NCBI GenBank assembly: GCA_965366625.1
Contig: CBDUGP010000021.1
Coordinates: 1 to 64,000 of the forward strand
Reading direction: 5' to 3'
Source of the DNA: JAUIJL01 sp965366625
GTDB lineage: Bacteria > Acidobacteriota > Thermoanaerobaculia > Multivoradales > J023
DNA: 64,000 nucleotides
The position numbers were made by a program, and so were the translations under genes. Below the pieces are notes generated by a model, which did not search any database, was not told the DNA's origin, and was given only the letters and a program-made list of their open reading frames with translations. Positions 25,641 to 34,626 of the stretch are shown here, in pieces. Each line of letters begins with the position of its first letter. Position 1 is the first letter of the stretch.

Positions 25641-28600
25641 ATGTTTGAGTTGTCTAGGGTACCCAGAGCAATTGTGTGCAAACGGGCTGGGGTCGCTCTT
25701 GGGGTCGCCTTGATGGTTGGTTCCGTGGCAGAGCCGGCGTTGGGTACGGCGTTGGAGACGAGTCGGCTGCAGCAATCCGTCAATGGTGCGCCGCCGCTCG
25801 GAGTTCACAAAGCAGACGGTGCGACGGCGGTGGCGATCGATGCGCCGCGGCGTCAGGTAGTGGTGGTGGGCACGACCCTTGGTAACGCGATTTTCGGTGC
25901 TTCGGATAGGGGACCCGCTCGCGATCCGTCGTGTCGAGATCGGGTCGGTGACATCACCGGTAACCCCTCCCCGAATATCGAGTGTCGCGACCGGAATGGA
26001 GAGCATCCGACCTCGGAGCGGAATGGCTACGTTGCCATTTACGATTTTCAAGGCAACCTTCTGCATATCCGGCTGATCGGCAGCATCGACGGCTTAGACG
26101 AAGCTTTGGCCGTTGCGGTGGATCAACGTGACGGCACTATTTACGTCGGTGGTCGCACGAAGTCCCATCGATTTCCCGTGTCCCGCACCCTATTCGAGCC
26201 GACCACCTCGGGCTCGGGCCAACAGCCGTCCTTTGACGCCTTTGTCGCTCGATTGGATTCCGACGGTCGTTTCCAATCCGCCGCGTTGATCGGCGGCATG
26301 GGCCACGATGCGATTCATGGCGTGGCGGTCGATGCGGCCGGCCGGGTCTTCGCCGCTGGACAAACGGATAGCCCGGGGCTCGAAGGCGCCCTCAATGCCC
26401 ATGCCGGTCGCTCGGATGCCTTCGTCGTGCGCCTCGACGAAGCCTTGAACCTTCAGTGGTTGCGTTATTCCGGCGGTGAGCAAGGGGATTGGGCGCGCGC
26501 TGTGGCGTTGGACGGAAATCGACTCTTCATTGCCGGAGGGACCCGCTCACCGGGCCTGGGCACGACCGGTTCGGCCCAACCCCGGCATGGAGGCGGCATC
26601 GACGGCTTTATTCAGGTGCTGAATCTCAATGGCATCTCCCAGGGGTTTTCCTATTTTGGTGTGGTGCATCAAGAGCGGATCCACGCATTGGCCGTGGATT
26701 CCGGTGGCCGACCGGTGGTGGGCGGGGATACCACGCAGCCGCGAGGGGCGTTGGATGGAGGGCCCTCGTTCGGCGGCGGAACTCTTGGGTCGAGCGTGAT
26801 CAGATCGGGACCCGTCACCCTGGACGCGGCCGATTTGGCGGATCTCGTCAACGATGGCTCCGTCTCCAATCCGGGCTCTCCCGGGGGTGGGCTGATAGGA
26901 GATGTTGTCGGTGACCTCGGTAGTTTGCCCGATTTATCCGTACCCCGATTCGCCTTGCCCGTTGAAGGCGACGCGGCTCAAACGACCTACGGCGGCGGCA
27001 GCCACGACGGTTGGGTGGCCAGTTTGACGCCGACTCTGGGCAGCTTTCGATTCATCACCTATCTCGGTGGTTCGTCGGAGGATCGGGTAGCCGCCCTAGT
27101 GACGGACTTCGGCGGCAGGATCCACGCAGTGGGTTCGACGCTTTCTTCGGACTTCCCGATCAGCTCCGATGCCGTGCTTTCGGAGGCACCTGGCGGTCAT
27201 GGCGATGTTTTTGTGACCTCCCTGTCCAACGACGGACGAACTATTCAGTCGTCCTCGTACCTCGGCGGTCGAGGCTCCGATCGAGGCTCGGCGGTGGCGG
27301 TCGACGCACAGGGTCGACTCTACGTGGCGGGCGAAACCTTCGGGTGCAGCCTTCCCCTTGCGGATCCAGCTTTGCCCTGTCGATCCATGGAAGGTTTCTT
27401 GTCGCGCCTGAGCCCGGATCAGCTGGTGAACTCCGATGTGGCAGTGACCCTCGACAGCCCGAGCCATTCGGGTGGAATCGCCAGGCCAGAAGAAGAGGTC
27501 GGGGTTCGCTTGAGGGTTCTCAACAATGGCCCCCAAGCGGCTGCGGGAGTGGAGGTGGAGCTCACTGTCTCTTCGGACTTGGAGGTGGTGGACACCGAAT
27601 TCCGAGACATCACCTGCGAGGAATCCAACAACATCTTTCAATGTCGAGTGCAGTTTTTGGCGCCGTTCGAAAACGCCGAGATCTTGCTGACCACCCGGCC
27701 GTCCCCGTCGATCACCCACACCGTCACCGCGGTCGCCGCGAGCCGAACCACGGACCTGGATTTGAGCAACAATCGGGCAACCCTGGACCTCGTCACCCAA
27801 GGGCGGCTGGACCTATCTATTCTCGACGCTGAGCTGACCCAAGGGATCCAAGACCAATTTCTCAAAGCCCCGACCAGCGCTCGGAACAGCCAGAATCCGT
27901 CGACGATTTTCGGCACTCGCGAGCAGGGCTCGACGCCGATGATCGAAGGTAAACAAACCGTCCTACGGGTCTATCTGAATGCCTTGAGAGACGGCGCCGC
28001 TGAATCTATCGGTGGCGTTACCGCGGAGCTGAGAATCGTACGCAATGGAAGCGTGGTGGCCACCGTGTCTCCAATGGCTCCGGTCGGTACCCTTCCGGCC
28101 GCGCCCAATCGTGCGAATCTCAATGACTCGATCAACTTCAATATTCCTCCTGAGCAGACGGTCGGTGAGGGGGTTCACTTCGTCGTCGGGGTGACGGCTA
28201 ACGTCGGGCTGGCAGTCCTGGAACCGCCGCCGTTGGACTTGTTGGTAGATTTTTGGGAAACCCCGCCCATTTGCGTCGTGACCTATCGAATCCGGGGTAC
28301 GGGGGGACGACTGGCGACGAGATTCCTTCTCGACAATGCCCAAGGTCGACAGATCCGCTCCCAGGCCCAGGCCCTTCTGCCCACCGCCGACTTGCATATT
28401 TTTCCCCGCTCCCACACCCTTGAAGAAGCGGAGGTCTGCCTCGACATCCCGCCGGTTTGTTGGGGCCCTTATGAGCTCGACAGCGAATTTGAGATGGTGA
28501 GAATTTTTTCTACACTTTGGGTCTATGACCAAGGCAGCGACGATCCGAGCTTTTGCGACGACCGCCTGGCGCGGACCCACTACTCGGGGCTGGTGAGGGG

Positions 28601-30281
28601 CGGAGATATGCGTCTCAACATCAACGGCCGAGCGTCCAATTGTTCGGTCGGCTCAGATCAATTCGTAGCGGTCATGAGCCTGGGGCCGCGAAACAATAGT
28701 CGCTTGCCGTTTAGCGTTCCCCAAGCCGGGGGGACCTTGGCCCATGAGCTCGCCCATAATTATTGTCGAACTCACGTGGGACCTTGTGCCGTGGCCAACA
28801 CGCCCTTTTCCGGCAGCCGAGACCGTGATTATCCCTTCAACCCGTGCAGCTTTGCGCCGACGGTGAATCGTCGGTCGTTTTTCGGTTTCGATATGTTGGC
28901 GGGTGCCCCGATTTCGCCACCCGCCCAACCGATCACCGGCAATGCCGTCATTGGTGATTTGATGGGCGTGGAAGGGGACCGTTGGACTTCGAGCTATCAA
29001 TGGGGTGCGATCCTCAATCAGCTGTTGTCGCAATATCGAAGCTTCTTCACCTTGCCTCCGGATACCGACCAGATGTTTTTGCAGCAGGCCTGGGCCGGAA
29101 CCCCGCAGCCGATGCGTATCGCTCAAATCGGCGGCGCCGCTGCGGATGCCGATCTATTCGCCAAGCCGCCCTTGCTGCCCAAACAATGGCTACCACCGTT
29201 GGAGAAACTGCCCATTGCCGACGTGAGGTCCCTGCCGACCCGGGTGTTGTTGGTCCACGGGGTCATGCTCGGCGATACCACGGCCCAGCTTCGTCTGCTC
29301 GACCGCAGTTTTTTGCCCGATGAGAAACTCTTGAGGTTGGTCAACGCGACCCGCACCGGCGTGGGTATGCCGTCAGACGAGAAGTCCCGGGTTCGGGTTA
29401 TCGTGTCCGACTCCCGGGGCCGTCCTGTGGATGAGGCGCAGCTGATTCCGGTTGCCTTTGAGGGCGGACCGAAAGAAACTCAGGTGTTTTACGGTGCGCT
29501 ACCCGTGGCCGACAACTTTGATCCAGCCTTGGCCGAGGTGGTCGTCGACGGAAAGGTCGTGGCCGCGGTGAAAGCGAGCGTGGCACCGGAAGTCGAGTTG
29601 TTGTCGCCCCAATTGGGCGCGTCTTTCAAAGATGAAATCAAAGTCGTCTGGACGTCCAAGGATCGGGACTCGGAGACAAATTCCCTGCGCGCATTGCTGC
29701 AATACAGCCCGGACGGTGAACGATGGCAGGTGGTGGGCGAAGGGCTGGCGGAGGGGGCGATGGCGTTGGATGCCTCGGAGCTGGCGGGCGGTGAGCAAGC
29801 GCGTTTGCGGGTTTGGGTTCACGACGGTTTCGCTACCGGCATGGCCGAAAGCGAGCCTTTCCGAGTCGCGTCCAAACCGCCTCGGGTCAGTCTGCGTCTG
29901 GTCGCCCCCGGCAGCGCGTCGTTATTGTCGAAGGACGGTGACGAGCCTCAGATTGCGGTGGGTCACGAGATGATTTTCAAGGCCGAGATTTGGGATCCCG
30001 ACGCCGATGCCTCGACCGACGGGTTGCGCTGGAGCTTGGATGGCAAGGGTCTCAAACGCTCCGGTCCGTGGCTGACCTTGAGGGGTCTGGCCCCTGGCCC
30101 CCATGTGGTTTCCGTGCGCGCTGTGGATGGTTCGAAGCAAGAAGGCTCGGCGGAGCTGAAATTCCTGGTCCGCAGCCCAAGCGAGTTACCGGCGGGAGCC
30201 ATGCCGACAACTTCGCGGCATAGGCTTTTGGGTTCCGGAGCGTTCAGCCCGAGGCTAGGCTCCTTGAGCCCGACGCCGTAG
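25641..30281 (+). CDS. Large secreted protein: beta-propeller repeats, DUF11-like domain, putative metalloprotease
   Basis: This 1546-residue exported protein starts with a signal peptide (GVALGVALMVGSVAEPALG). SBBP-like repeats follow (AVAVDQRDGTIYVGGRT, GVAVDAAGRVFAAGQT, AVAVDAQGRLYVAGET) to about residue 595, then a CARDB/DUF11-like beta-sandwich (VRLRVLNNGPQAAAGVEVEL). A putative zinc-protease segment has HELAHNYCRTH (HExxH-x5-H), with Cys where metzincins have Gly, and FGFDMLAG about 45 residues on as a possible Met-turn. Ig-like domains close the C-terminus. ATG 25641 has GGAGG five bases upstream; 25611 is less likely. Protease activity is inferred from motif alone. Confidence 0.8.
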   Translation: MFELSRVPRAIVCKRAGVALGVALMVGSVAEPALGTALETSRLQQSVNGAPPLGVHKADGATAVAIDAPRRQVVVVGTTLGNAIFGASDRGPARDPSCRDRVGDITGNPSPNIECRDRNGEHPTSERNGYVAIYDFQGNLLHIRLIGSIDGLDEALAVAVDQRDGTIYVGGRTKSHRFPVSRTLFEPTTSGSGQQPSFDAFVARLDSDGRFQSAALIGGMGHDAIHGVAVDAAGRVFAAGQTDSPGLEGALNAHAGRSDAFVVRLDEALNLQWLRYSGGEQGDWARAVALDGNRLFIAGGTRSPGLGTTGSAQPRHGGGIDGFIQVLNLNGISQGFSYFGVVHQERIHALAVDSGGRPVVGGDTTQPRGALDGGPSFGGGTLGSSVIRSGPVTLDAADLADLVNDGSVSNPGSPGGGLIGDVVGDLGSLPDLSVPRFALPVEGDAAQTTYGGGSHDGWVASLTPTLGSFRFITYLGGSSEDRVAALVTDFGGRIHAVGSTLSSDFPISSDAVLSEAPGGHGDVFVTSLSNDGRTIQSSSYLGGRGSDRGSAVAVDAQGRLYVAGETFGCSLPLADPALPCRSMEGFLSRLSPDQLVNSDVAVTLDSPSHSGGIARPEEEVGVRLRVLNNGPQAAAGVEVELTVSSDLEVVDTEFRDITCEESNNIFQCRVQFLAPFENAEILLTTRPSPSITHTVTAVAASRTTDLDLSNNRATLDLVTQGRLDLSILDAELTQGIQDQFLKAPTSARNSQNPSTIFGTREQGSTPMIEGKQTVLRVYLNALRDGAAESIGGVTAELRIVRNGSVVATVSPMAPVGTLPAAPNRANLNDSINFNIPPEQTVGEGVHFVVGVTANVGLAVLEPPPLDLLVDFWETPPICVVTYRIRGTGGRLATRFLLDNAQGRQIRSQAQALLPTADLHIFPRSHTLEEAEVCLDIPPVCWGPYELDSEFEMVRIFSTLWVYDQGSDDPSFCDDRLARTHYSGLVRGGDMRLNINGRASNCSVGSDQFVAVMSLGPRNNSRLPFSVPQAGGTLAHELAHNYCRTHVGPCAVANTPFSGSRDRDYPFNPCSFAPTVNRRSFFGFDMLAGAPISPPAQPITGNAVIGDLMGVEGDRWTSSYQWGAILNQLLSQYRSFFTLPPDTDQMFLQQAWAGTPQPMRIAQIGGAAADADLFAKPPLLPKQWLPPLEKLPIADVRSLPTRVLLVHGVMLGDTTAQLRLLDRSFLPDEKLLRLVNATRTGVGMPSDEKSRVRVIVSDSRGRPVDEAQLIPVAFEGGPKETQVFYGALPVADNFDPALAEVVVDGKVVAAVKASVAPEVELLSPQLGASFKDEIKVVWTSKDRDSETNSLRALLQYSPDGERWQVVGEGLAEGAMALDASELAGGEQARLRVWVHDGFATGMAESEPFRVASKPPRVSLRLVAPGSASLLSKDGDEPQIAVGHEMIFKAEIWDPDADASTDGLRWSLDGKGLKRSGPWLTLRGLAPGPHVVSVRAVDGSKQEGSAELKFLVRSPSELPAGAMPTTSRHRLLGSGAFSPRLGSLSPTP

Positions 30282-30328
30282 TAATCCTAAGTCGTAATTA
30301 TGGAACTCCAAGAAATGAGCCATAGGCA

Positions 30329-30751
30329 ATGCTGACCAGATTCACCGTGTCGATAGTCCTTCTTTTTTTAGTCGCTTCATGCGCCTCAAACTCTGCTCCC
30401 AGAACCCAGGGGTCGCCGGACAGCGAGGATTGGAGATGTCGAAACGATCTTGAGGTGTCGTGTGGCGAAGCGGGCTGTTCGGCGGAAGCTGGAGATGCAT
30501 TCACGCCGATGGATATCCACATCGGTGGGACCGGAGAGATCAGCGTCTGCGCCTATTCCGGATGCTGGGAAGGGGACGCCAAGACGATCGAAGACGGGCG
30601 TTTCTTGATGTTGATCGGCCACGGTTTGGAGCATTCCACTTCTGAGGATCCCCAAGACCTCGTCCTGACGATCGATCGGCAAGACGGTGTGGGAATGCTG
30701 AAGGTGTCGTCCTTCGCCCTGCCTATTTTGTGCAAAAGAAGCAGAACTTAG
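30329..30751 (+). CDS. Small lipoprotein of unknown function, 3' end in a dispersed repeat
   Basis: This 140-residue protein has a lipoprotein signal (VSIVLLFLVASCAS). The mature part has several Cys (WRCRNDLEVSCGEAGCS) and a beta-rich pattern. I do not recognise the family. The last codons and stop lie within the dispersed repeat that begins at 30744, so the native C-terminus may have been replaced when the repeat arrived. It lies 47 bases after the large secreted protein. Confidence 0.65.
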   Translation: MLTRFTVSIVLLFLVASCASNSAPRTQGSPDSEDWRCRNDLEVSCGEAGCSAEAGDAFTPMDIHIGGTGEISVCAYSGCWEGDAKTIEDGRFLMLIGHGLEHSTSEDPQDLVLTIDRQDGVGMLKVSSFALPILCKRSRT

Positions 30752-30937
30752 CGGGCTACGCCCGCAAACCTCTGGATGTAGGGGCGGGGCTTGTCCCCGC
30801 CCGGACGAGGCGAAGCCGAGTCGCTTCTCAAGGGAGAGCGGGAGGGGGCAAGTCCCGGGCAAGTCCATTCTCTACTTCAAGTCATTTATAATTAAGGGTT
30901 TGTGGAAATTCCGAGGCGTCGGGTTAGCGGCAACCCT
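30744..30937. repeat. Dispersed intergenic repeat, copy B
   Basis: About 194 bases co-linear with 16371-16547. Shared blocks include GGCTACGCCCGCAAACCTC, the GC hairpin at 30781-30802, GCTTCTCAAGGGAGAGCGGG and TATAAT at 30887-30892. Copy B has a short extra segment in the middle compared with copy A. It runs from the last codons of the lipoprotein gene to the stop of the convergent HAD gene (30939). Confidence 0.9.
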
Positions 30938-30938
30938 C

Positions 30939-31673
30939 TCAGCTCCGGGCTTCCGCGCGGTGGGCATCCGCCAAGGCTTTCATGCCGGCAAAGCGGAAGT
31001 CGGTTTGGACCTCCGCAGGCGGGGTGGCACCCCAGCCCTCTTGGTCGTGTCGACGGTCGATCCAGGCGGTGGCTAGTCCTTTGGCTCGGGCCGGCACGTG
31101 GTCGTGGAAGAGGCTTTGGGCGGTGTGCAGAATCTTCGACGGCTCGATGCCCTGCTTCTGGAGTTGCTCGAGCAGGTAGTCGAAGTTTCGTGGGTCGGGT
31201 TTGTAGCTGCCCACATCCTCCGCGGTGTAGATGGCGTCGAAAACGATGCCTAATCGGCTTTGGGAACCTGCGAAGGACTTTTGATCCACGTTGGAGAGGA
31301 TCACCAGCTTGAAGTGCTGTTGGAGGTATTTGAGCGCCTTTGGGGAATCCGCAAAGGCCGGCCAGTCGGGGACGGAAGCGCCGAATGCGCTGAGCTCTTC
31401 GGGAGTCGCTTTCAGATCCCATATTTGACTCAAGGCGAGCATGCCCCGGCGCAAGATCTCGGGATAGAGCAAACCCGGATGCTGAGCTTCCAGCTCGGTT
31501 TCCACTCGGGCGTAGGTTTCGAGGATGGAATCGCGGTGGATGGCTCGTCCGTGGCGCTTCAGCCAGGGGGATAAGGCGCTGATCAGGCCTTGCTCCCAAT
31601 CGATCAAGGTGCCGTAACAATCAAAGGTCAGGGCGGAAAAGTCATGCAGTCTCACGGCGGTCTCCAGGGTCAT
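30939..31673 (-). CDS. HAD-superfamily hydrolase, haloacid dehalogenase type II-like
   Basis: This 244-residue cytoplasmic enzyme carries the HAD motifs in order: nucleophile Asp in LTFDCYGTLIDW, the Ser/Asn of motif II in VILSNVDQKSF, Lys in GSYKPDPRNF, and the acidic motif near SLFHDHVPA. A helical cap lies between motifs I and II. It resembles 2-haloalkanoic acid dehalogenases, but the substrate could as well be a small phosphate ester. ATG 31673 has only a weak ribosome binding site. It stands 35 bases downstream of the di-heme enzyme gene on the same strand. Confidence 0.85.
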   Translation of the reverse strand: MTLETAVRLHDFSALTFDCYGTLIDWEQGLISALSPWLKRHGRAIHRDSILETYARVETELEAQHPGLLYPEILRRGMLALSQIWDLKATPEELSAFGASVPDWPAFADSPKALKYLQQHFKLVILSNVDQKSFAGSQSRLGIVFDAIYTAEDVGSYKPDPRNFDYLLEQLQKQGIEPSKILHTAQSLFHDHVPARAKGLATAWIDRRHDQEGWGATPPAEVQTDFRFAGMKALADAHRAEARS

Positions 31674-31707
31674 CGAGTGCTCTTAGGTGTCATTGGGCCT
31701 CAGGAAC

Positions 31708-32946
31708 CTAGGGATCCGGCGGGCCGAATCGGGGGTCCGAGAGGAAGGTTTCGTCGGTGAGGGCGTGCAAGAAGGCGAGCAGGTCCCGACGCTCGGAGTC
31801 TTCTAGCTCGAAGCCGCGCACCCGCTCGTTCTTAAACGGATTGAGGGCCCCGATTCCCGCGTTGGGGCCATGGTGCAGGGTTCGACCTCCGGTGGCGTAG
31901 TGGTCGATCACCGCTTCGAGATTCGGGACTGAGCCGTCGTGCATATAAGGGGCGGTGACCGCGATGTTTCGCAGGGTGGGTGCTCGGAACCGACCGCTGT
32001 CCTCGATCCGCAAGCTATGACGCCGAAGGCCGGGATTGTCGTCCGGGTAGGCACCCAGACCGTCGCCACTTGGGCTATCGCCGCCCAGACCGTCGGCGGG
32101 CTGGATCTTGAGGTTGTAGAGCCCCGTGTTGTGGAAAACCGGTTCGTGATCCCGGGATCCCTCGAAGTGGAACGGACCCGAGAAATTGAATCCATGGTGG
32201 CAATCGCTGCACGCCAGGCGGTGGGAGAAGAAGAGCTGCATGCCCCGTCGCTCCGAGGTGCTGAGGGCATCGCCTTGGCCTTGATACATGTAGCGGTCGA
32301 AAGCTGAGTTGCCGGAGATCAAGGTACGTTCGAACGCGGCCAGGGCCTTGGCGACACGTTCCATGGTCACCACCGGGCCCGGGTCGGAAGCGGGGGCGCC
32401 GAAGGCGGCCTGAAAAGCGAGCACCATCAGCCAATCGTCACGCAAGCGGGCGAGCAGATCCTCGGAGCGCTCCATGCCCATTTCTACGGGATCATGGCCG
32501 AAAATAGGGGTCGTGAGCTGCTCTTCCAGGGATCGCGACCCGGGGTCGTCCCAGGTGAAGCTTACGTTGTAGGCCACGTTGGTGAGCGACATGGCGCTCC
32601 GTGGATGGACCTCGCCGGTGACGCCGACGGGTCGATCGCGACCGTCGGTGAATGCCAACTCCTGCCGATGGCAGGTGGCGCAGCTCATGGAGCCGTCGCC
32701 CGAAAGGCGGGTGTCGTAGAAGAGGGCACGGCCCAAGGCCACCTTTTCGGCGGACATGGGATTGTCCGCAGGGACCCGAGGTGCCGGAAATCCTTCGGGC
32801 AGATCCCAGGTCCACGTGGGAGGGGTCGGTTTCGAACTCGGTTCGTGGGTCGACTCGCGGGTCAATTCGGAGGCGAGCATGGCGAGACCCAAGAGCGCCG
32901 ACGTGAGGGTCAGCGCTGCGAGGGTCGTTCTTGCTGCCGGTCGCAC
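31708..32946 (-). CDS. Di-heme cytochrome c peroxidase-like enzyme (MbnH/MXAN_0977-type)
   Basis: This 412-residue exported di-heme protein has a signal segment (LAALTLTSALLGLAMLA), two heme motifs (SCATCH and CSDCH), and YMHDGSVPNLEAVIDHYATGG at the C-terminal heme. RHPRSAMSLTNVAYN-type and FGHDPVEMG motifs place it with the MXAN_0977/MbnH group within the CcpA/MauG superfamily. MbnH modifies a Trp in its partner MbnP, which I do not see in this window. GTG 32946 lies 7 bases after the stop of the TPR gene, so these are one operon. Confidence 0.85.
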   Translation of the reverse strand: MRPAARTTLAALTLTSALLGLAMLASELTRESTHEPSSKPTPPTWTWDLPEGFPAPRVPADNPMSAEKVALGRALFYDTRLSGDGSMSCATCHRQELAFTDGRDRPVGVTGEVHPRSAMSLTNVAYNVSFTWDDPGSRSLEEQLTTPIFGHDPVEMGMERSEDLLARLRDDWLMVLAFQAAFGAPASDPGPVVTMERVAKALAAFERTLISGNSAFDRYMYQGQGDALSTSERRGMQLFFSHRLACSDCHHGFNFSGPFHFEGSRDHEPVFHNTGLYNLKIQPADGLGGDSPSGDGLGAYPDDNPGLRRHSLRIEDSGRFRAPTLRNIAVTAPYMHDGSVPNLEAVIDHYATGGRTLHHGPNAGIGALNPFKNERVRGFELEDSERRDLLAFLHALTDETFLSDPRFGPPDP

Positions 32947-32953
32947 CGGCGTG

Positions 32954-33487
32954 TCACCAGGCGGTGACGGCGCCGCCGTGGCCTTCGGGCTCTTCGCCGC
33001 TGGCGATCACTTTCATCAATTGATCGGCGAGCTCTCGGTCGAGCTCGAGCAGAGACTCGTGGTCCGCCTTGGCCGCATCTTCGTCGCCCGCCAAGGCGTG
33101 CAAAACTCCGCGGTAGTGGTAGGCCTGGGCGAGCTTGGGATCGAGTTCAATAGCCTGGTTGTAGTGTTTCAGGGCAGCGTCGAAATGATCGGCGCCCTGC
33201 TTGCGCAGGCAGTAGGCCAGGTTGTTGTGGGCTTCGGCGAAGCCCTCCTTCAGCTCGAGGGCCTTCTCGAAGCTGCCGGCAGCGTCGGCATACTCGCCCT
33301 CTTTCATCGCTTCCACGCCCTCATTGAAGACGCTTTCCGCGGTGTCTTTGGGTTCTTCCTTGGCTTTGGAGCCGGCGGCCTGGGCCGCCGGCACGGCGCA
33401 CAACGCGATCAGCAGGGCGATCAGCAGGGCGATCCATTGGGCGATCAAGGCTTTGGGCATATTGGCGCGAATCTTGGCTGGGCGCAT
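32954..33487 (-). CDS. Exported TPR protein
   Basis: This 177-residue protein has a signal peptide with an internal repeat (IALLIALLIALCAVPAAQAA) and at least three tetratricopeptide repeats (AESVFNEGVEAMKEGEYADA, EKALELKEGFAEAHNNLAYC, YNQAIELDPKLAQAYHYRGV). ATG 33487 is chosen because GAGGAG lies six bases upstream. TPRs mediate protein-protein contacts; a link to the di-heme enzyme is suggested by the 7-base gap. Confidence 0.85.
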   Translation of the reverse strand: MRPAKIRANMPKALIAQWIALLIALLIALCAVPAAQAAGSKAKEEPKDTAESVFNEGVEAMKEGEYADAAGSFEKALELKEGFAEAHNNLAYCLRKQGADHFDAALKHYNQAIELDPKLAQAYHYRGVLHALAGDEDAAKADHESLLELDRELADQLMKVIASGEEPEGHGGAVTAW

Positions 33488-33517
33488 TCGATCTCCTCGG
33501 AAATTGGCTGGGGCTTT

Positions 33518-33583
33518 AAGGCTGAGTCTTTGAGACAAGGCTGAGTCTTTGAGACTTGAGCTTCGAGACTAGGGCTTTGAGAC
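33518..33583. repeat. 19-bp tandem repeat with decayed copies
   Basis: AAGGCTGAGTCTTTGAGAC occurs twice without a gap (33518-33536, 33537-33555). Two shorter, diverged units ending CGAGAC and TTGAGAC follow. It lies upstream of the TPR gene, in its presumed promoter/leader. Confidence 0.85.
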
Positions 33584-33660
33584 CCTGCCCCAGCCTATTC
33601 CCGTGACGAGGTGATTGGCAAGGTTGCTGCGGTGATCGACACGCGCCGGGCCCGGGACGA

Positions 33661-34431
33661 TCAGTTCTTCTTGATCTTATAACCGGCGGGGACTTCGAAA
33701 AGGTCGTCGGAGAGGGTGGCGTCGGAGATGGCGGTGACCTCGGTGGTGGTGGTGAAACCCATCTTCTTCATCATTTTGGCCATCATGCCGGAGCCTTCGA
33801 AGCCCACGTCGAGTTGGGTCGCCAGGCCGACGCCGCGCTCCGCCATGGCTTTGTAGAGTTGGGTCATGCCGCGCTCGCGTCCCGGCTGGGCTTGGGCCGC
33901 TTCCGGGGGACCGAAGAACAGACCCTTTTCGGCCATGGCGCTGTAGAGCTGAGCATATTCCTCGGCACCCGGTGCTTGTTTCGAGAGGCAGACTGGACCC
34001 TTCATTGCAATGTCCATATCCATTCCGGGAGCGCCGGCCATGCCGGCTGAAATGGTGACGCTGATGTGGTGATCCTCACAGGTATATCCGGCGATTTCCC
34101 GGGTCTTGCCGGTGGGCTCAATGGTCACGTCGCCGGTGCCGATGCTCACTTGTTGCTCGGCCAGGGGCGCCATGTCGTAGACCTCGGCCTTCTTCTTTTT
34201 ACTGTCGAACACGATCATCTGCCGGGCATCGATATCGAGAATCATGGTTTGCACGTCGCCGCCCAATCGGCTGTCGGTCCGCATCTTCATGCCTTTGACG
34301 TAGGTCACGGTTTCGCCGTCACCCATGGAGGCCATGCCGGTGCTCTTGGAATTGGAGGTGACCTTCAAATCGGCGGCGGCCGAGCCTGCGAGCAAACCAC
34401 AAGCAATGATTAGAGAGGTATATTTGCGCAT
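33661..34431 (-). CDS. Exported DUF4412-like protein
   Basis: This 256-residue exported protein has a signal peptide (LIIACGLLAGSAAA). The domain that follows (KSTGMASMGDGETVTYVKGMKMRTDS, ILDIDARQMIVFDSKKKKAEVYDM) matches the DUF4412 pattern of a metal-free beta-sheet periplasmic protein. The second half is Met-rich (GMAGAPGMDMDIAMKG, GMMAKMMKKMGF). ATG 34431 has AAGGAG about 10 bases upstream; the frame is open to 34575, but that part overlaps a tandem repeat. Function unknown. Confidence 0.75.
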   Translation of the reverse strand: MRKYTSLIIACGLLAGSAAADLKVTSNSKSTGMASMGDGETVTYVKGMKMRTDSRLGGDVQTMILDIDARQMIVFDSKKKKAEVYDMAPLAEQQVSIGTGDVTIEPTGKTREIAGYTCEDHHISVTISAGMAGAPGMDMDIAMKGPVCLSKQAPGAEEYAQLYSAMAEKGLFFGPPEAAQAQPGRERGMTQLYKAMAERGVGLATQLDVGFEGSGMMAKMMKKMGFTTTTEVTAISDATLSDDLFEVPAGYKIKKN

Positions 34432-34490
34432 TGGATAGTAACTCCTTGAATGAATTTCGAGATTGCGCCTGCCGAATTCAGCAGTGCAAT

Positions 34491-34520
34491 TGAGTGCGAT
34501 TGAGTGCGATTGAGTGCGAT
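34491..34520. repeat. 10-bp tandem repeat, three copies
   Basis: TGAGTGCGAT is repeated exactly three times at 34491, 34501 and 34511, preceded by a diverged unit. It lies about 60 bases upstream of the DUF4412-like start and may be part of its promoter region. Confidence 0.9.
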
Positions 34521-34626
34521 TCGGAGAATGCCCCGTCACCCTAAGATCACGCAACCGAGACCGTGAATGTGACATCGGCTTTTCGCGATTGGAGCTTTGA
34601 GCTGAACTCCAGACTTCCGCTACAGG

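Noticed and set aside
30892..31620. Minus-strand frame overlapping the HAD gene in another phase
   Set aside because: The HAD frame carries all four family motifs; the other is Arg/Pro-rich and motif-free.
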